From Pseudomonas azadiae (GTDB lineage: Bacteria > Pseudomonadota > Gammaproteobacteria > Pseudomonadales > Pseudomonadaceae), in assembly GCF_019145355.1 (NCBI RefSeq), contig NZ_JAHSTY010000001.1:2170001-2234000 (forward strand): a stretch of 64,000 bases of DNA, in the 5' to 3' direction. Of the stretch, positions 17,525 through 24,522 are shown piece by piece. Position 1 is the stretch's first letter, and each line of letters opens with the position of its first letter. A program made the translations under genes and the position numbers. Below the pieces are notes generated by a model, which searched no databases, was not told the origin of the DNA, and saw only the letters and a list, made by a program, of their open reading frames with translations.

Positions 17525-18623
17525 AAGATTCAACCGTCACGTACTTGAGAAGAAAGTCGCTGTTTTCCGCCGGGCCGCGGTACACCTCGATGGCATCGGC
17601 CGGCAGCGCTTGGTCCTGGTAGGTTTCCACCGAAGACACCCGAATGGCTTTGAGACCAGGGTCGTTGACAAAGCTGCGCAGCGCCGCAACCTCCGCGCTG
17701 CTGGCCCCGCCCATGCGCCAGGACTGCTCGAGCACGCCGCTGCGAGGTTGACCGTCGCTGTCCAGGCCCTGGGCGATGTCGTAGTTGCGCCGCGACGCAT
17801 AGAAACCGGGGTAGGCTTCATCAGCGGCGCTGTCGAAGACCTGGGCTTGTCCGATGGCTTCGCGCACATCGTCGGGCAGTTCGAGCTTCAACAGATCAGC
17901 GTAGCCGCCAGGCACGACCAACAGGCTGGAACCGCCGTAGACCTCAGCGCCCTGCCCGTCTGTAGTCAGGTACTGCTCGCCGCAGTAGCTGAACACATGA
18001 GCGCCGATAAAGCTCTGGCCGACACTGTGAGTGACTACATCCTTCAGGTCTTGTTCCAGCACCACGCCTTGGTTGAAGAGTGTGGCGGCATCCGGCCGAG
18101 CCAGCACGGCATCGAGGTCGTCGAGGCTGTGGATAACCTCCTGGCCCCGGCCCGCGCAGGCATGCACCGGTTTCAAGCGGATAGGCCCGCTGTAGAGCAA
18201 GCGTGTGGCGGCGGGTCGTGCGTCCTCCAGCGCGAAAACGCTCAAGCCATCCAGTACGACGTTTCGCACACGCTCGCAGAACAATGCCGACCAACCGCGG
18301 GGCGCTTTGGCTTCCGGGCCGATCAAGCCATGGCTGATGGCTTTGGTGCAGATGAAGTCGTAATCGACGTAGCCGCCCCACAGATCCTGCGGCCCTCGGA
18401 CATTAAGCGCATGCGCCTGGGCCGGGCCGACCAGGGTTTGCGTGGGCAACAGGTACAGCGCTCGCCCCGCATGCAGGTCGGGGTCGTAGTTGCCGCCGAA
18501 TGGGAGCCCCAGAATCTGCGCCAGCCAGCGCGCCAAGGCTCGGTTGGTTTCGATCTCATGCGTTGGCGCGCCCGCCCGTGTGGAGTGAGCGACTACCAGC
18601 TTTTTGCGCTGAGTCGGGGTCAT
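17514..18623 (-). CDS. DUF3182 family protein (ATP-grasp-like)
   Basis: A protein of 369 residues starting MTPTQRKKLVVAHSTR after a perfect AGGAGG ribosome-binding site. The segments IRLKPVHACAGRGQEVI and GVVLEQDL fit the nucleotide-binding part of ATP-grasp/biotin-carboxylase-like enzymes, the fold suggested for DUF3182. It is coupled to the alpha/beta hydrolase by overlap, which hints at a two-step pathway in which one enzyme ligates and the other hydrolyses. No specific reaction can be read from the sequence. Confidence 0.78.
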   Translation of the reverse strand: MTPTQRKKLVVAHSTRAGAPTHEIETNRALARWLAQILGLPFGGNYDPDLHAGRALYLLPTQTLVGPAQAHALNVRGPQDLWGGYVDYDFICTKAISHGLIGPEAKAPRGWSALFCERVRNVVLDGLSVFALEDARPAATRLLYSGPIRLKPVHACAGRGQEVIHSLDDLDAVLARPDAATLFNQGVVLEQDLKDVVTHSVGQSFIGAHVFSYCGEQYLTTDGQGAEVYGGSSLLVVPGGYADLLKLELPDDVREAIGQAQVFDSAADEAYPGFYASRRNYDIAQGLDSDGQPRSGVLEQSWRMGGASSAEVAALRSFVNDPGLKAIRVSSVETYQDQALPADAIEVYRGPAENSDFLLKYVTVESYDG

Positions 18624-18793
18624 GCATCCTCCTTGGCTATCCCGCTGTGGGTGAGGCAAGAAGGTTGCAGGGATCAGGCCAAAGCCTCTTTAACAGAGAG
18701 GGTTTACCTATCAACCGGTTGACGGCAATCGATGGCAGTTGGCCTGTTTTATTCTGCACGACCCTGCGTTGACGTTGCGGCGTTCTGCACGAT

Positions 18794-19753
18794 TCACACC
18801 CCAAAGCGGCGGCGATAGTCACTCGGCGCCAAACCGGTAATTTTCTTGAAGAGGACGCGAAACGCGCTGGGGTCCTGATAACCCACGGTCCAGGCAATAT
18901 GGTCGATGGTGCCAGTGGTGAACTCCAGCATCTGCCGCGCTTTGCCCACCCGCAGGTGTTGGCAATATTCAGTGGGTTTCAAGCCCGTGGCATTGCGAAA
19001 CCGCCGCAGGAAGGTGCGCTCTTCCAGGCCCGCTTCCTGCGCCATCGCCGCCAGGGAAACATCCACCGCGCCGCTCGCCTGCAGCCAGTGCTGGACCTTG
19101 AGGATGGCAGCGTCACCGTGGCCGAGAATCGGTGCAAAATTGCTACCGCATTGGCTGGCGCTGTCACTGTGCTCAATCACCAGGAAACGTGCGGTATCGG
19201 CCGCGAGGCTCGGGCCCATCAGGCGATCGACCAGGCGCAGGCCGAGTTCGGACCAGGCCATCAAGCCGGCGGTGGTGATGAGGTCGCCGTCATCGACGAT
19301 GGGCTTGTCCGCCTCCAGGCGTACGGCCGGGTAACGGGCGGCGAAGGATTCGGCGGAAGACCAGTGCGTGGTGGCGCTGCGCCCGTCCAGCAGGCCACTG
19401 CGCGCCAGCATGATCGAACCGATGCATACGCCGCCGAGCACAGTGCCTGCCGCGTGTTGCTGGCGGATCCATTCCAGCAGTGCGGGGGGTGATTGTTCTT
19501 CGGTGAACTCACCCACCGACGGTGGTACCAGCACCGCCATCATCGGTTGAGCCGGACCGGGATGGCTGCTGAACACGCGCACCGGTTGGCCGGTCGCATC
19601 CACTTGCCAATGGCTGACCCGCAGCAACGGCAACTGCGCCGACTGGTGCTCGGCGGCAATGCGGTTGGCCACGCCGAACAGATCGGTCAAGCCATGCACG
19701 GCCGCCAACTGCGCACCTTGATAGATCAATACGCCCAGCTCAACAACGACCAT
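18794..19753 (-). CDS. GlxA-family transcriptional regulator (DJ-1/PfpI + AraC HTH)
   Basis: A protein of 319 residues. The N-terminal DJ-1/PfpI-like domain (VVVELGVLIYQGAQLAAVHG; GGVCIGSIMLARSGLLDG with the elbow Cys) is joined to a C-terminal AraC/XylS double HTH (LEERTFLRRFRNATGLKPTEYCQHLRVGKARQMLE and YQDPSAFRVLFKKITGLAPSDYRRRFG). The start is the ATG after GAGGGAAAA. It is divergent from the isochorismatase-family gene, separated by about 96 bases, and probably controls it and itself. The ligand is unknown. Confidence 0.88.
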   Translation of the reverse strand: MVVVELGVLIYQGAQLAAVHGLTDLFGVANRIAAEHQSAQLPLLRVSHWQVDATGQPVRVFSSHPGPAQPMMAVLVPPSVGEFTEEQSPPALLEWIRQQHAAGTVLGGVCIGSIMLARSGLLDGRSATTHWSSAESFAARYPAVRLEADKPIVDDGDLITTAGLMAWSELGLRLVDRLMGPSLAADTARFLVIEHSDSASQCGSNFAPILGHGDAAILKVQHWLQASGAVDVSLAAMAQEAGLEERTFLRRFRNATGLKPTEYCQHLRVGKARQMLEFTTGTIDHIAWTVGYQDPSAFRVLFKKITGLAPSDYRRRFGV

Positions 19754-19849
19754 TGTCAGTTTTCCCTCTGTTATTGTCGGTGCAGCCAATCCCCGGTGCA
19801 GGCGCCAGCTAACATACTGGGCCCATCAACCCATCACGAGGCGACACAC

Positions 19850-20413
19850 ATGGCCAAGCAAGCGCTCATCCTAATCGATATCCAGAACGACTACTTTCCC
19901 AAGGGCAAGTGGCCACTCGACGGCGTGGAGGCCGCGGCCGACAAAGCCGCGCAGGTGTTGCAAGCATTTCGCCAGGCGGGCGATGCGGTGATTCACGTGC
20001 GTCACGAATTCACTTCTGACGACGCGCCGTTCTTCACGCCGGGCTCCGAGGGTGCGCATCTGCACACCAAAGTGCTGAACGAAGCCAATGAACCGGTGGT
20101 GCTCAAACATTTCGTGAATGCGTTTCGCGAGACCAACCTGCGTGCGGCGCTGGAACAACGCAGCATCACGGAATTGGTCGTGGTCGGCAGCATGAGCCAT
20201 ATGTGCATTGATGCCGTGGTGCGAGCGGCGGCGGACCTGGGCTACAGGGTCACAGTGATTCATGACGCGTGCGCGACGCGGGATCAGGAATTTAATGGGC
20301 AGGTGATTCCAGCGGCCCAGGTGCACGGGGCCTATATGGCGTCGCTGGCGTTTGGTTACGCAAGCGTGGTGTCGACGGATGAGTACCTGAAGGCGCAAGC
20401 GGCGGCCGCGTGA
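19850..20413 (+). CDS. Isochorismatase-family cysteine hydrolase
   Basis: A protein of 187 residues. The Asp-Lys-Cys triad is visible: Asp in ALILIDIQNDYF, Lys in VVLKHFVNAF, and Cys in VVGSMSHMCIDAVVRAA. This family hydrolyses small amides or vinyl ethers (nicotinamidase, isochorismatase and relatives). The partner is the divergent GlxA-type regulator, an arrangement common in Pseudomonas. The exact substrate cannot be told. Confidence 0.88.
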   Translation: MAKQALILIDIQNDYFPKGKWPLDGVEAAADKAAQVLQAFRQAGDAVIHVRHEFTSDDAPFFTPGSEGAHLHTKVLNEANEPVVLKHFVNAFRETNLRAALEQRSITELVVVGSMSHMCIDAVVRAAADLGYRVTVIHDACATRDQEFNGQVIPAAQVHGAYMASLAFGYASVVSTDEYLKAQAAAA

Positions 20414-20427
20414 CCGCCGCTCAGGTA

Positions 20428-21189
20428 TCAGCGTGTGGCAATGATGAACAAGCGCGGAAAAGGCAGCAACACGGTGCCATCCTCCAGCGCGGGGTAAGCC
20501 TGGGTAATCCGCGCTTGATATTCACCCAGGAAAGCGGTTTTTTCAGCGCCGTTCAACGGCGCCAGAAAGGGCCGCAATGCTGAAGCCTTGAACCATTCCA
20601 CCACCGAGGCGTGATCCGCCAGCGGGTGCAGATAAGTGGTGCGCCACACGTCGACGGTGCTGCAGTGTTTAGCCAGCAACGCGTAGTAGTAGCTCGCCGT
20701 GTGGCGCTCATTGTGTTTGACCGCGCCGATCTTGGAAGACCACGGCCCATCAGCCGCGACTTCTCGGGCAAGCCGGTGGGCGGGCTCATCGAGGTTGTCG
20801 GGCGTCTGCACCGCCAGCGTGCCGCCGGGGCTCAGTTGACTGATCAGATGCGGATAAAGCGTGGCGTGATCCGGCAGCCATTGCAGGGACGCATTGGCCA
20901 GGATCACATCGAAGGTCTGCGTAGGGTTCCACGCCCCAATATCCGCCAGCTCGAAGCTGAGCGCCGGCAGGCGTTTGCGCGCGTCGGCCAGCATGTCGTC
21001 GGAGCTGTCCAGGCCGGTGATGAGCGCGTGCGGGAAGCGTTCGGCCAATACCTCAGTGGAATTGCCGGGGCCGCAACCGAGGTCAACCGCATTACGCACT
21101 TGGGTGTTTGGAATGGCCGCGACCAAGTCACGGACAGGACGGGTGCGCTGCTGTTCGAACAGGGTGTATTGCTTGGCTGACCAGGTCAT
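20428..21189 (-). CDS. tam: Trans-aconitate 2-methyltransferase
   Basis: A protein of 253 residues, close to the 252 of E. coli Tam. It opens MTWSAKQYTLFEQQRTRPVRDL and has the SAM-binding motif VDLGCGPGNSTEVL, then ITGLDSSDDMLADAR and FDVILANASLQWLPDH (motif IV). Tam methylates trans-aconitate, a by-product that inhibits aconitase, in the cytosol. It is convergent with the isochorismatase gene. Its start side faces the ancestral ssb terminator and the left edge of the island. Confidence 0.88.
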   Translation of the reverse strand: MTWSAKQYTLFEQQRTRPVRDLVAAIPNTQVRNAVDLGCGPGNSTEVLAERFPHALITGLDSSDDMLADARKRLPALSFELADIGAWNPTQTFDVILANASLQWLPDHATLYPHLISQLSPGGTLAVQTPDNLDEPAHRLAREVAADGPWSSKIGAVKHNERHTASYYYALLAKHCSTVDVWRTTYLHPLADHASVVEWFKASALRPFLAPLNGAEKTAFLGEYQARITQAYPALEDGTVLLPFPRLFIIATR

Positions 21190-21298
21190 CGCGCTTTCCT
21201 ATTTATTGAGGATTGGGTACAGCCTAAAACGTGTGGACCGTGAGAACAATTGCCCCGGTTGGAGCACTCGCAGCAGCGACTGGTTTGATCACCAGCAA

Positions 21299-21332
21299 TA
21301 AAAAACCCCCGAGGCCTGAGCCTGCGGGGGTT
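21299..21332 (-). terminator. Orphan rho-independent terminator, probably the original ssb terminator
   Basis: Arms aacccccg (21304-21311) and cgggggtt (21325-21332) are extended by an inner aggc/gcct stem. Read leftward they run into a T-tract. No gene ends here on the minus strand today: the next feature to the right is the island edge carrying the last bases of ssb. It fits the terminator ssb used before the island was inserted. Confidence 0.8.
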
Positions 21333-21351
21333 CTGTTCGTTTCAAATTTGG

Positions 21352-21361
21352 CCTAGAACGG
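21352..21361. other. attL core, copy of the last 10 bases of ssb
   Basis: cctagaacgg matches the ssb 3' end at the opposite boundary exactly. It lies 20 bases inside the orphan terminator, where the ssb stop codon would have been before insertion. Ten bases could recur by chance, but both copies sit at functional boundaries. Confidence 0.72.
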
Positions 21362-21382
21362 GAAAGGACAGCTGAGACCATC

Positions 21383-21395
21383 AATGTAAAATTTT
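21383..21395. repeat. Left subterminal inverted repeat of the island
   Basis: aatgtaaaatttt is the exact complement of 53527-53539 at the other end. A related aaaatgtaaa recurs at about 21447-21456, and a 7-bp palindrome (gctaata-attatca-tattagc, 21421-21441) lies between them. These may be recombinase-binding sites. Confidence 0.6.
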
Positions 21396-21593
21396 CCCCC
21401 ATCACCCTGGGCATTTATGAGCTAATAATTATCATATTAGCGTGAAAAATGTAAAGAAATGACCACTTAGCCCACAAAAATTTACTTACTTTTCTTTCTA
21501 TCAGCTCTGAGGCTAGCAATTTAAGAATCCCGGAGTCACCCCGCATTGATACAACTCTGAAGCTGAGGTAGCTCATCTAGTGAGCTAGGGGTA

Positions 21594-21627
21594 GCTCATC
21601 CGTGAACGCTACCGTTCACGGATGAGC
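21594..21627. repeat. Long perfect hairpin near the left island end
   Basis: Fifteen-base arms (gctcatccgtgaacg and complement) flank a 4-base loop, preceded by a smaller agctca-tctag-tgagct palindrome. A degenerate copy of the whole module, tgaacg-ctat-cgttca plus gagctaggggtggctca, occurs at about 38090-38130. There is no T-tract, so it is not a standard terminator. Confidence 0.8.
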
Positions 21628-21682
21628 GATAGCGCGAGCAGAACGCTTTCTGCAGAAGCGCGTATGCCGAAACCCCCAAAAC

Positions 21683-21952
21683 TCACTTAAGCTGCGTCTT
21701 GACCTCTTGTAGCAGAGCGTCCTGCGCCTCTACACCGCCCTCCCGAGTATATACAGCAACCAGCAACGTCACAGGATGCACGCCAATCACGGCGGCAAGA
21801 TCCTCTAGCTTTTCCAAGGTAGGGCACTTAAGGCCACGCTCCAACGTACTGAGATACGTCCGACTGCTAACCAAGGAAAAATCTTCCTGGGTGAGCCCCT
21901 TCTCAATTCGCATGCGCTTCAAGGTGAGACCGAAGGCTCGCTTCAATTCCAT
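21683..21952 (-). CDS. XRE-family HTH regulator
   Basis: A protein of about 89 residues from MELKRAFGLTLKRMRIEKG. It contains a complete XRE helix-turn-helix (LTQEDFSLVSSRTYLSTLERGLKCPTLEKLEDLAAVIGV) and a short helical tail. An ATG 23 codons upstream would add MSPIDCSS, but it would place the palindromic operator inside the coding region, so the shorter form is preferred. It is divergent from the hypothetical gene at 22037 and probably represses both through the shared palindrome. Small regulators of this type commonly control integration genes or defence cargo in islands. Confidence 0.8.
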   Translation of the reverse strand: MELKRAFGLTLKRMRIEKGLTQEDFSLVSSRTYLSTLERGLKCPTLEKLEDLAAVIGVHPVTLLVAVYTREGGVEAQDALLQEVKTQLK

Positions 21953-21992
21953 GGTTTCGTCCCACAAAACAGAAGATAAAGCGCTATCGAGC

Positions 21993-22015
21993 CCTATAGA
22001 GCTACAATCTATAGG
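21993..22015. promoter_or_regulatory. Palindromic operator between the XRE gene and its divergent partner
   Basis: cctataga-gctacaa-tctatagg has perfect 8-bp arms. It lies in the gap between two divergent starts, and the tacaat within it could be a -10 element for the rightward gene. This position is classical for an autoregulated XRE repressor. Confidence 0.65.
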
Positions 22016-22036
22016 ACTCATTCATGGAGCTTAAGC

Positions 22037-22486
22037 ATGTTTCGTACGCATACCTCCACCTTGCTGGGATCGCCCGCCGTCGAGAGCGACTGTTTTCATT
22101 GGGGGTGCATTGAGCACAGTCTCGCCTTGCCATGGTTCTATGTCACTCTTATAGGCGATGAAACCCAGACAACAACAATGCTTCAGGTGATGGACCCTAA
22201 GACTTTCATTGAATTATTGGAGCAACACCAAAAATCACTACAGATAAAAGAAGTGCAACTTGTCACTCCACCGCACATAAATGGCGGGTCACTCTGGCAA
22301 ATGGAAAAGCTCTTAGAGTTCTCTTATGGCCATGATTTAAAACTAGGCAGCTTTGAGTTTTACGAAGTCGAAGGCGGTTACTTTTATACAACTCTGGAGC
22401 GAGACCAACTCCGCGACGCGGTCGTTTTAGAGAAAACTATAATATACCGAAGATCTATGCTGCAACATCTAGCACCAACACCTTGA
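22037..22486 (+). CDS. Hypothetical protein, island cargo
   Basis: A protein of 149 residues with GGAG ten bases before the ATG. There is no signal peptide or membrane segment. The chain alternates predicted strands and helices, with aromatic-rich patches (LPWFYVTLIGDETQTTTM, FEFYEVEGGYFYTTL). It shares the palindromic operator with the XRE regulator. I do not recognise the family. A pair of an XRE regulator and a small unknown protein could be a toxin-antitoxin-like unit, but nothing in the sequence shows toxicity. Confidence 0.6.
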   Translation: MFRTHTSTLLGSPAVESDCFHWGCIEHSLALPWFYVTLIGDETQTTTMLQVMDPKTFIELLEQHQKSLQIKEVQLVTPPHINGGSLWQMEKLLEFSYGHDLKLGSFEFYEVEGGYFYTTLERDQLRDAVVLEKTIIYRRSMLQHLAPTP

Positions 22487-22563
22487 GTGGCCTACTACAG
22501 GATACCTCCGCAAAAAACACCAGCAGCCAAAACCAACAATACAAATTTCAGCCACCGAACGCA

Positions 22564-22920
22564 TCAGCATTTTTTCGACGGGCTGACTCGGAGTTCTCGA
22601 AGTCGTGCCCGCATCCACTTTCCGTCATTTTGCATCTCCGACCTTAAGGAGACTAGCTCTTCAGACGTGAGACTCGAAAATTGACCGTAGATCGCATAGT
22701 TAACCCGAGCTATCGTAGTTACATCAACAGAATTAAAACAACTTGAAACCATAGACAAAGAGAAGCCCGTTCGGCCGACTATCTGAGCCTGAGATAACTT
22801 TCGCGTAGCAAGCAGAACAATATATGCATTACATAATCCACGTATTGAATAATCATTTATTCCGGAATCCGGGGATAATTCGGAAAGCTGAGTAAGACTT
22901 AGAACTATGATATTCCTCAT
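22564..22920 (-). CDS. Hypothetical small protein with HTH-like segment
   Basis: A protein of 118 residues from MRNIIVLSLTQLSEL, chosen because GGGGGA lies six bases upstream. The middle contains KLSQAQIVGRTGFSLSMVSSCFNS, which reads like a helix-turn-helix, and the C-terminus is basic (WMRARLRELRVSPSKKC). It could be a DNA-binding regulator. No family is recognised, and its convergence with the 149-residue gene gives no functional clue. Confidence 0.45.
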   Translation of the reverse strand: MRNIIVLSLTQLSELSPDSGINDYSIRGLCNAYIVLLATRKLSQAQIVGRTGFSLSMVSSCFNSVDVTTIARVNYAIYGQFSSLTSEELVSLRSEMQNDGKWMRARLRELRVSPSKKC

Positions 22921-23479
22921 ACATCCCCCACAAAGCACATATTATTGCAGGTTCAAATCTCTTGACCGCACACTGCACCACCTATTGCTTCAAGAATAGC
23001 ATCATCCGATGGGGATCTATGCTGCAGCATTGGACCTAATAGCTAGCGGGCTCAACGGCCATCGATATCCTGCTTCTGTAGGTTGGAACGCTTCAAGCAA
23101 TAGCAGCAGGCCCCTAGCGATTTTCGCCGAGGGTACTCACGTACTCGTTATGGGGGATAGCCGAAAAGGCACTGCATTCGATTGGCGGCTTGTGCAAAGT
23201 TGAACACCTAGCAAGATACATGAGCGACAGGGATCGCTGCTCGGATCGCTACCCGGCGGAAAAGGGGCGTCGGTGGTAATGGGCTTGATCCGGTCGGCAC
23301 GCATGAGCAGGCACGATTCGCATGCCTATCCCAATGATATGCCGACACAAATAGCAAGTGAGATCATGTACTCCAGAACTACCTGTGAATGCCGGCCTGA
23401 CTTACGTAAGGTGAATTGGCCATACACTTGCGAAGCTGCGAACTCACGACGATGAAAAACAAGGTCGCCTCACCAACGC
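22921..23479. other. Non-coding gap with no supported gene
   Basis: Short open frames occur on both strands, but none has a convincing ribosome-binding site or protein-like composition. No repeat or tRNA is visible. It may hold decayed cargo. Confidence 0.5.
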
Positions 23480-24274
23480 TTACCCATCTAAGTCATTATC
23501 AATACTTAGAAAATAACGAAGAAATTCAATTTTGGTCGCCACCAGCACGCTAGCCTTTGAGGAGTGCCCCCAAACAACCCCAGTTACGCGAGAGTCTTCG
23601 GGGCTCCATTCTTTGCCTTGGTTTGTCACTTCGACATATCGAGTATTCCAAACCAACGAACCGCTCATTCCTGGCGGCTTAGGAAGCAATGGATTTTTAC
23701 CATCAAGTAGAACTGCATGTTCTGGATTATATGGTATGAGAAAATGATACTTGTCTATCGGTTTAGGATCCTCATCAATCAAGACGGTAGAAAAATCTCG
23801 CTCATGAGAAAATACTGCTAAGCCGCGGTGGTGATGCTGGCCAAACCCGACTGCCGCGTCGTCCCCAGGAAAGCCATAAACATAAAGGTACTCACCATCA
23901 ACCGGCTCATGTCTTCTTGCGATCACCCCTATATCAACACACTTGGCCATATGCGGCACACGGTTCCAGTTTCTATCTGGAATGTGGTTCACTGCGACGT
24001 CAATCGGATATTTATCTGAACTAAAAGCGCCAGGAATAGAAATTGCGTGGTTAGCTCCAAATTGTGTCATGCCAAGCATTGCGTCTTGTTGAACGCTAGC
24101 TACATGCTCACATGTGAGAATCAGCCTAGTTTCATCCAAGTAAAGAAAAGACCCGGTCCCATGATGATCTCCGGGTGGATCTCGATAATCACCAGGCTTG
24201 ATTAGTGAAATAGCGCTGACAAATGGATCTACAAAAGGCGGCAGCATCTGCTCAAGACGCTTGGGGAACGACAT
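23480..24274 (-). CDS. Trypsin-like serine peptidase domain protein
   Basis: A protein of 264 residues after AGGAGT. A chymotrypsin-type triad can be placed: GTGSFLYLDETRLILTCEHVAS gives His57, YPIDVAV gives Asp92, and PPGMSGSLVW gives Ser204 in a GxSGS context. There is no signal peptide, so it would act in the cytosol, as do the trypsin-like peptidases found in phage-defence loci. It precedes no other gene on its strand closely, but a nuclease-fusion gene in the same orientation ends about 250 bases upstream of its start. The target protein is unknown. Confidence 0.72.
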   Translation of the reverse strand: MSFPKRLEQMLPPFVDPFVSAISLIKPGDYRDPPGDHHGTGSFLYLDETRLILTCEHVASVQQDAMLGMTQFGANHAISIPGAFSSDKYPIDVAVNHIPDRNWNRVPHMAKCVDIGVIARRHEPVDGEYLYVYGFPGDDAAVGFGQHHHRGLAVFSHERDFSTVLIDEDPKPIDKYHFLIPYNPEHAVLLDGKNPLLPKPPGMSGSLVWNTRYVEVTNQGKEWSPEDSRVTGVVWGHSSKASVLVATKIEFLRYFLSIDNDLDG

Positions 24275-24522
24275 TAGCTAACTCCTGTATGACATCTGAA
24301 GTACCTTCTAAACAATAATCTACCCGTTCAACAAAAATGCAGCCAGTACGTTAAAGCCTACGATGCCAAGTGGACGCAGCCTTCAGCATCGGGCGTCGGC
24401 CATTTCAATGTAATCGACGCTCGCCAAATGGCTCACTGCCCTTCCCGCTCACCCGCAAGCCCGCAAGCCCGCAAGACGCGATGTTGACGACGCGCATTGG
24501 GTGACACGAGCCGTATCACTAA

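Noticed and set aside
23009..23203. A 64-residue protein gene in the gap before the peptidase
   Set aside because: No ribosome-binding site and biased composition; may be decayed sequence.
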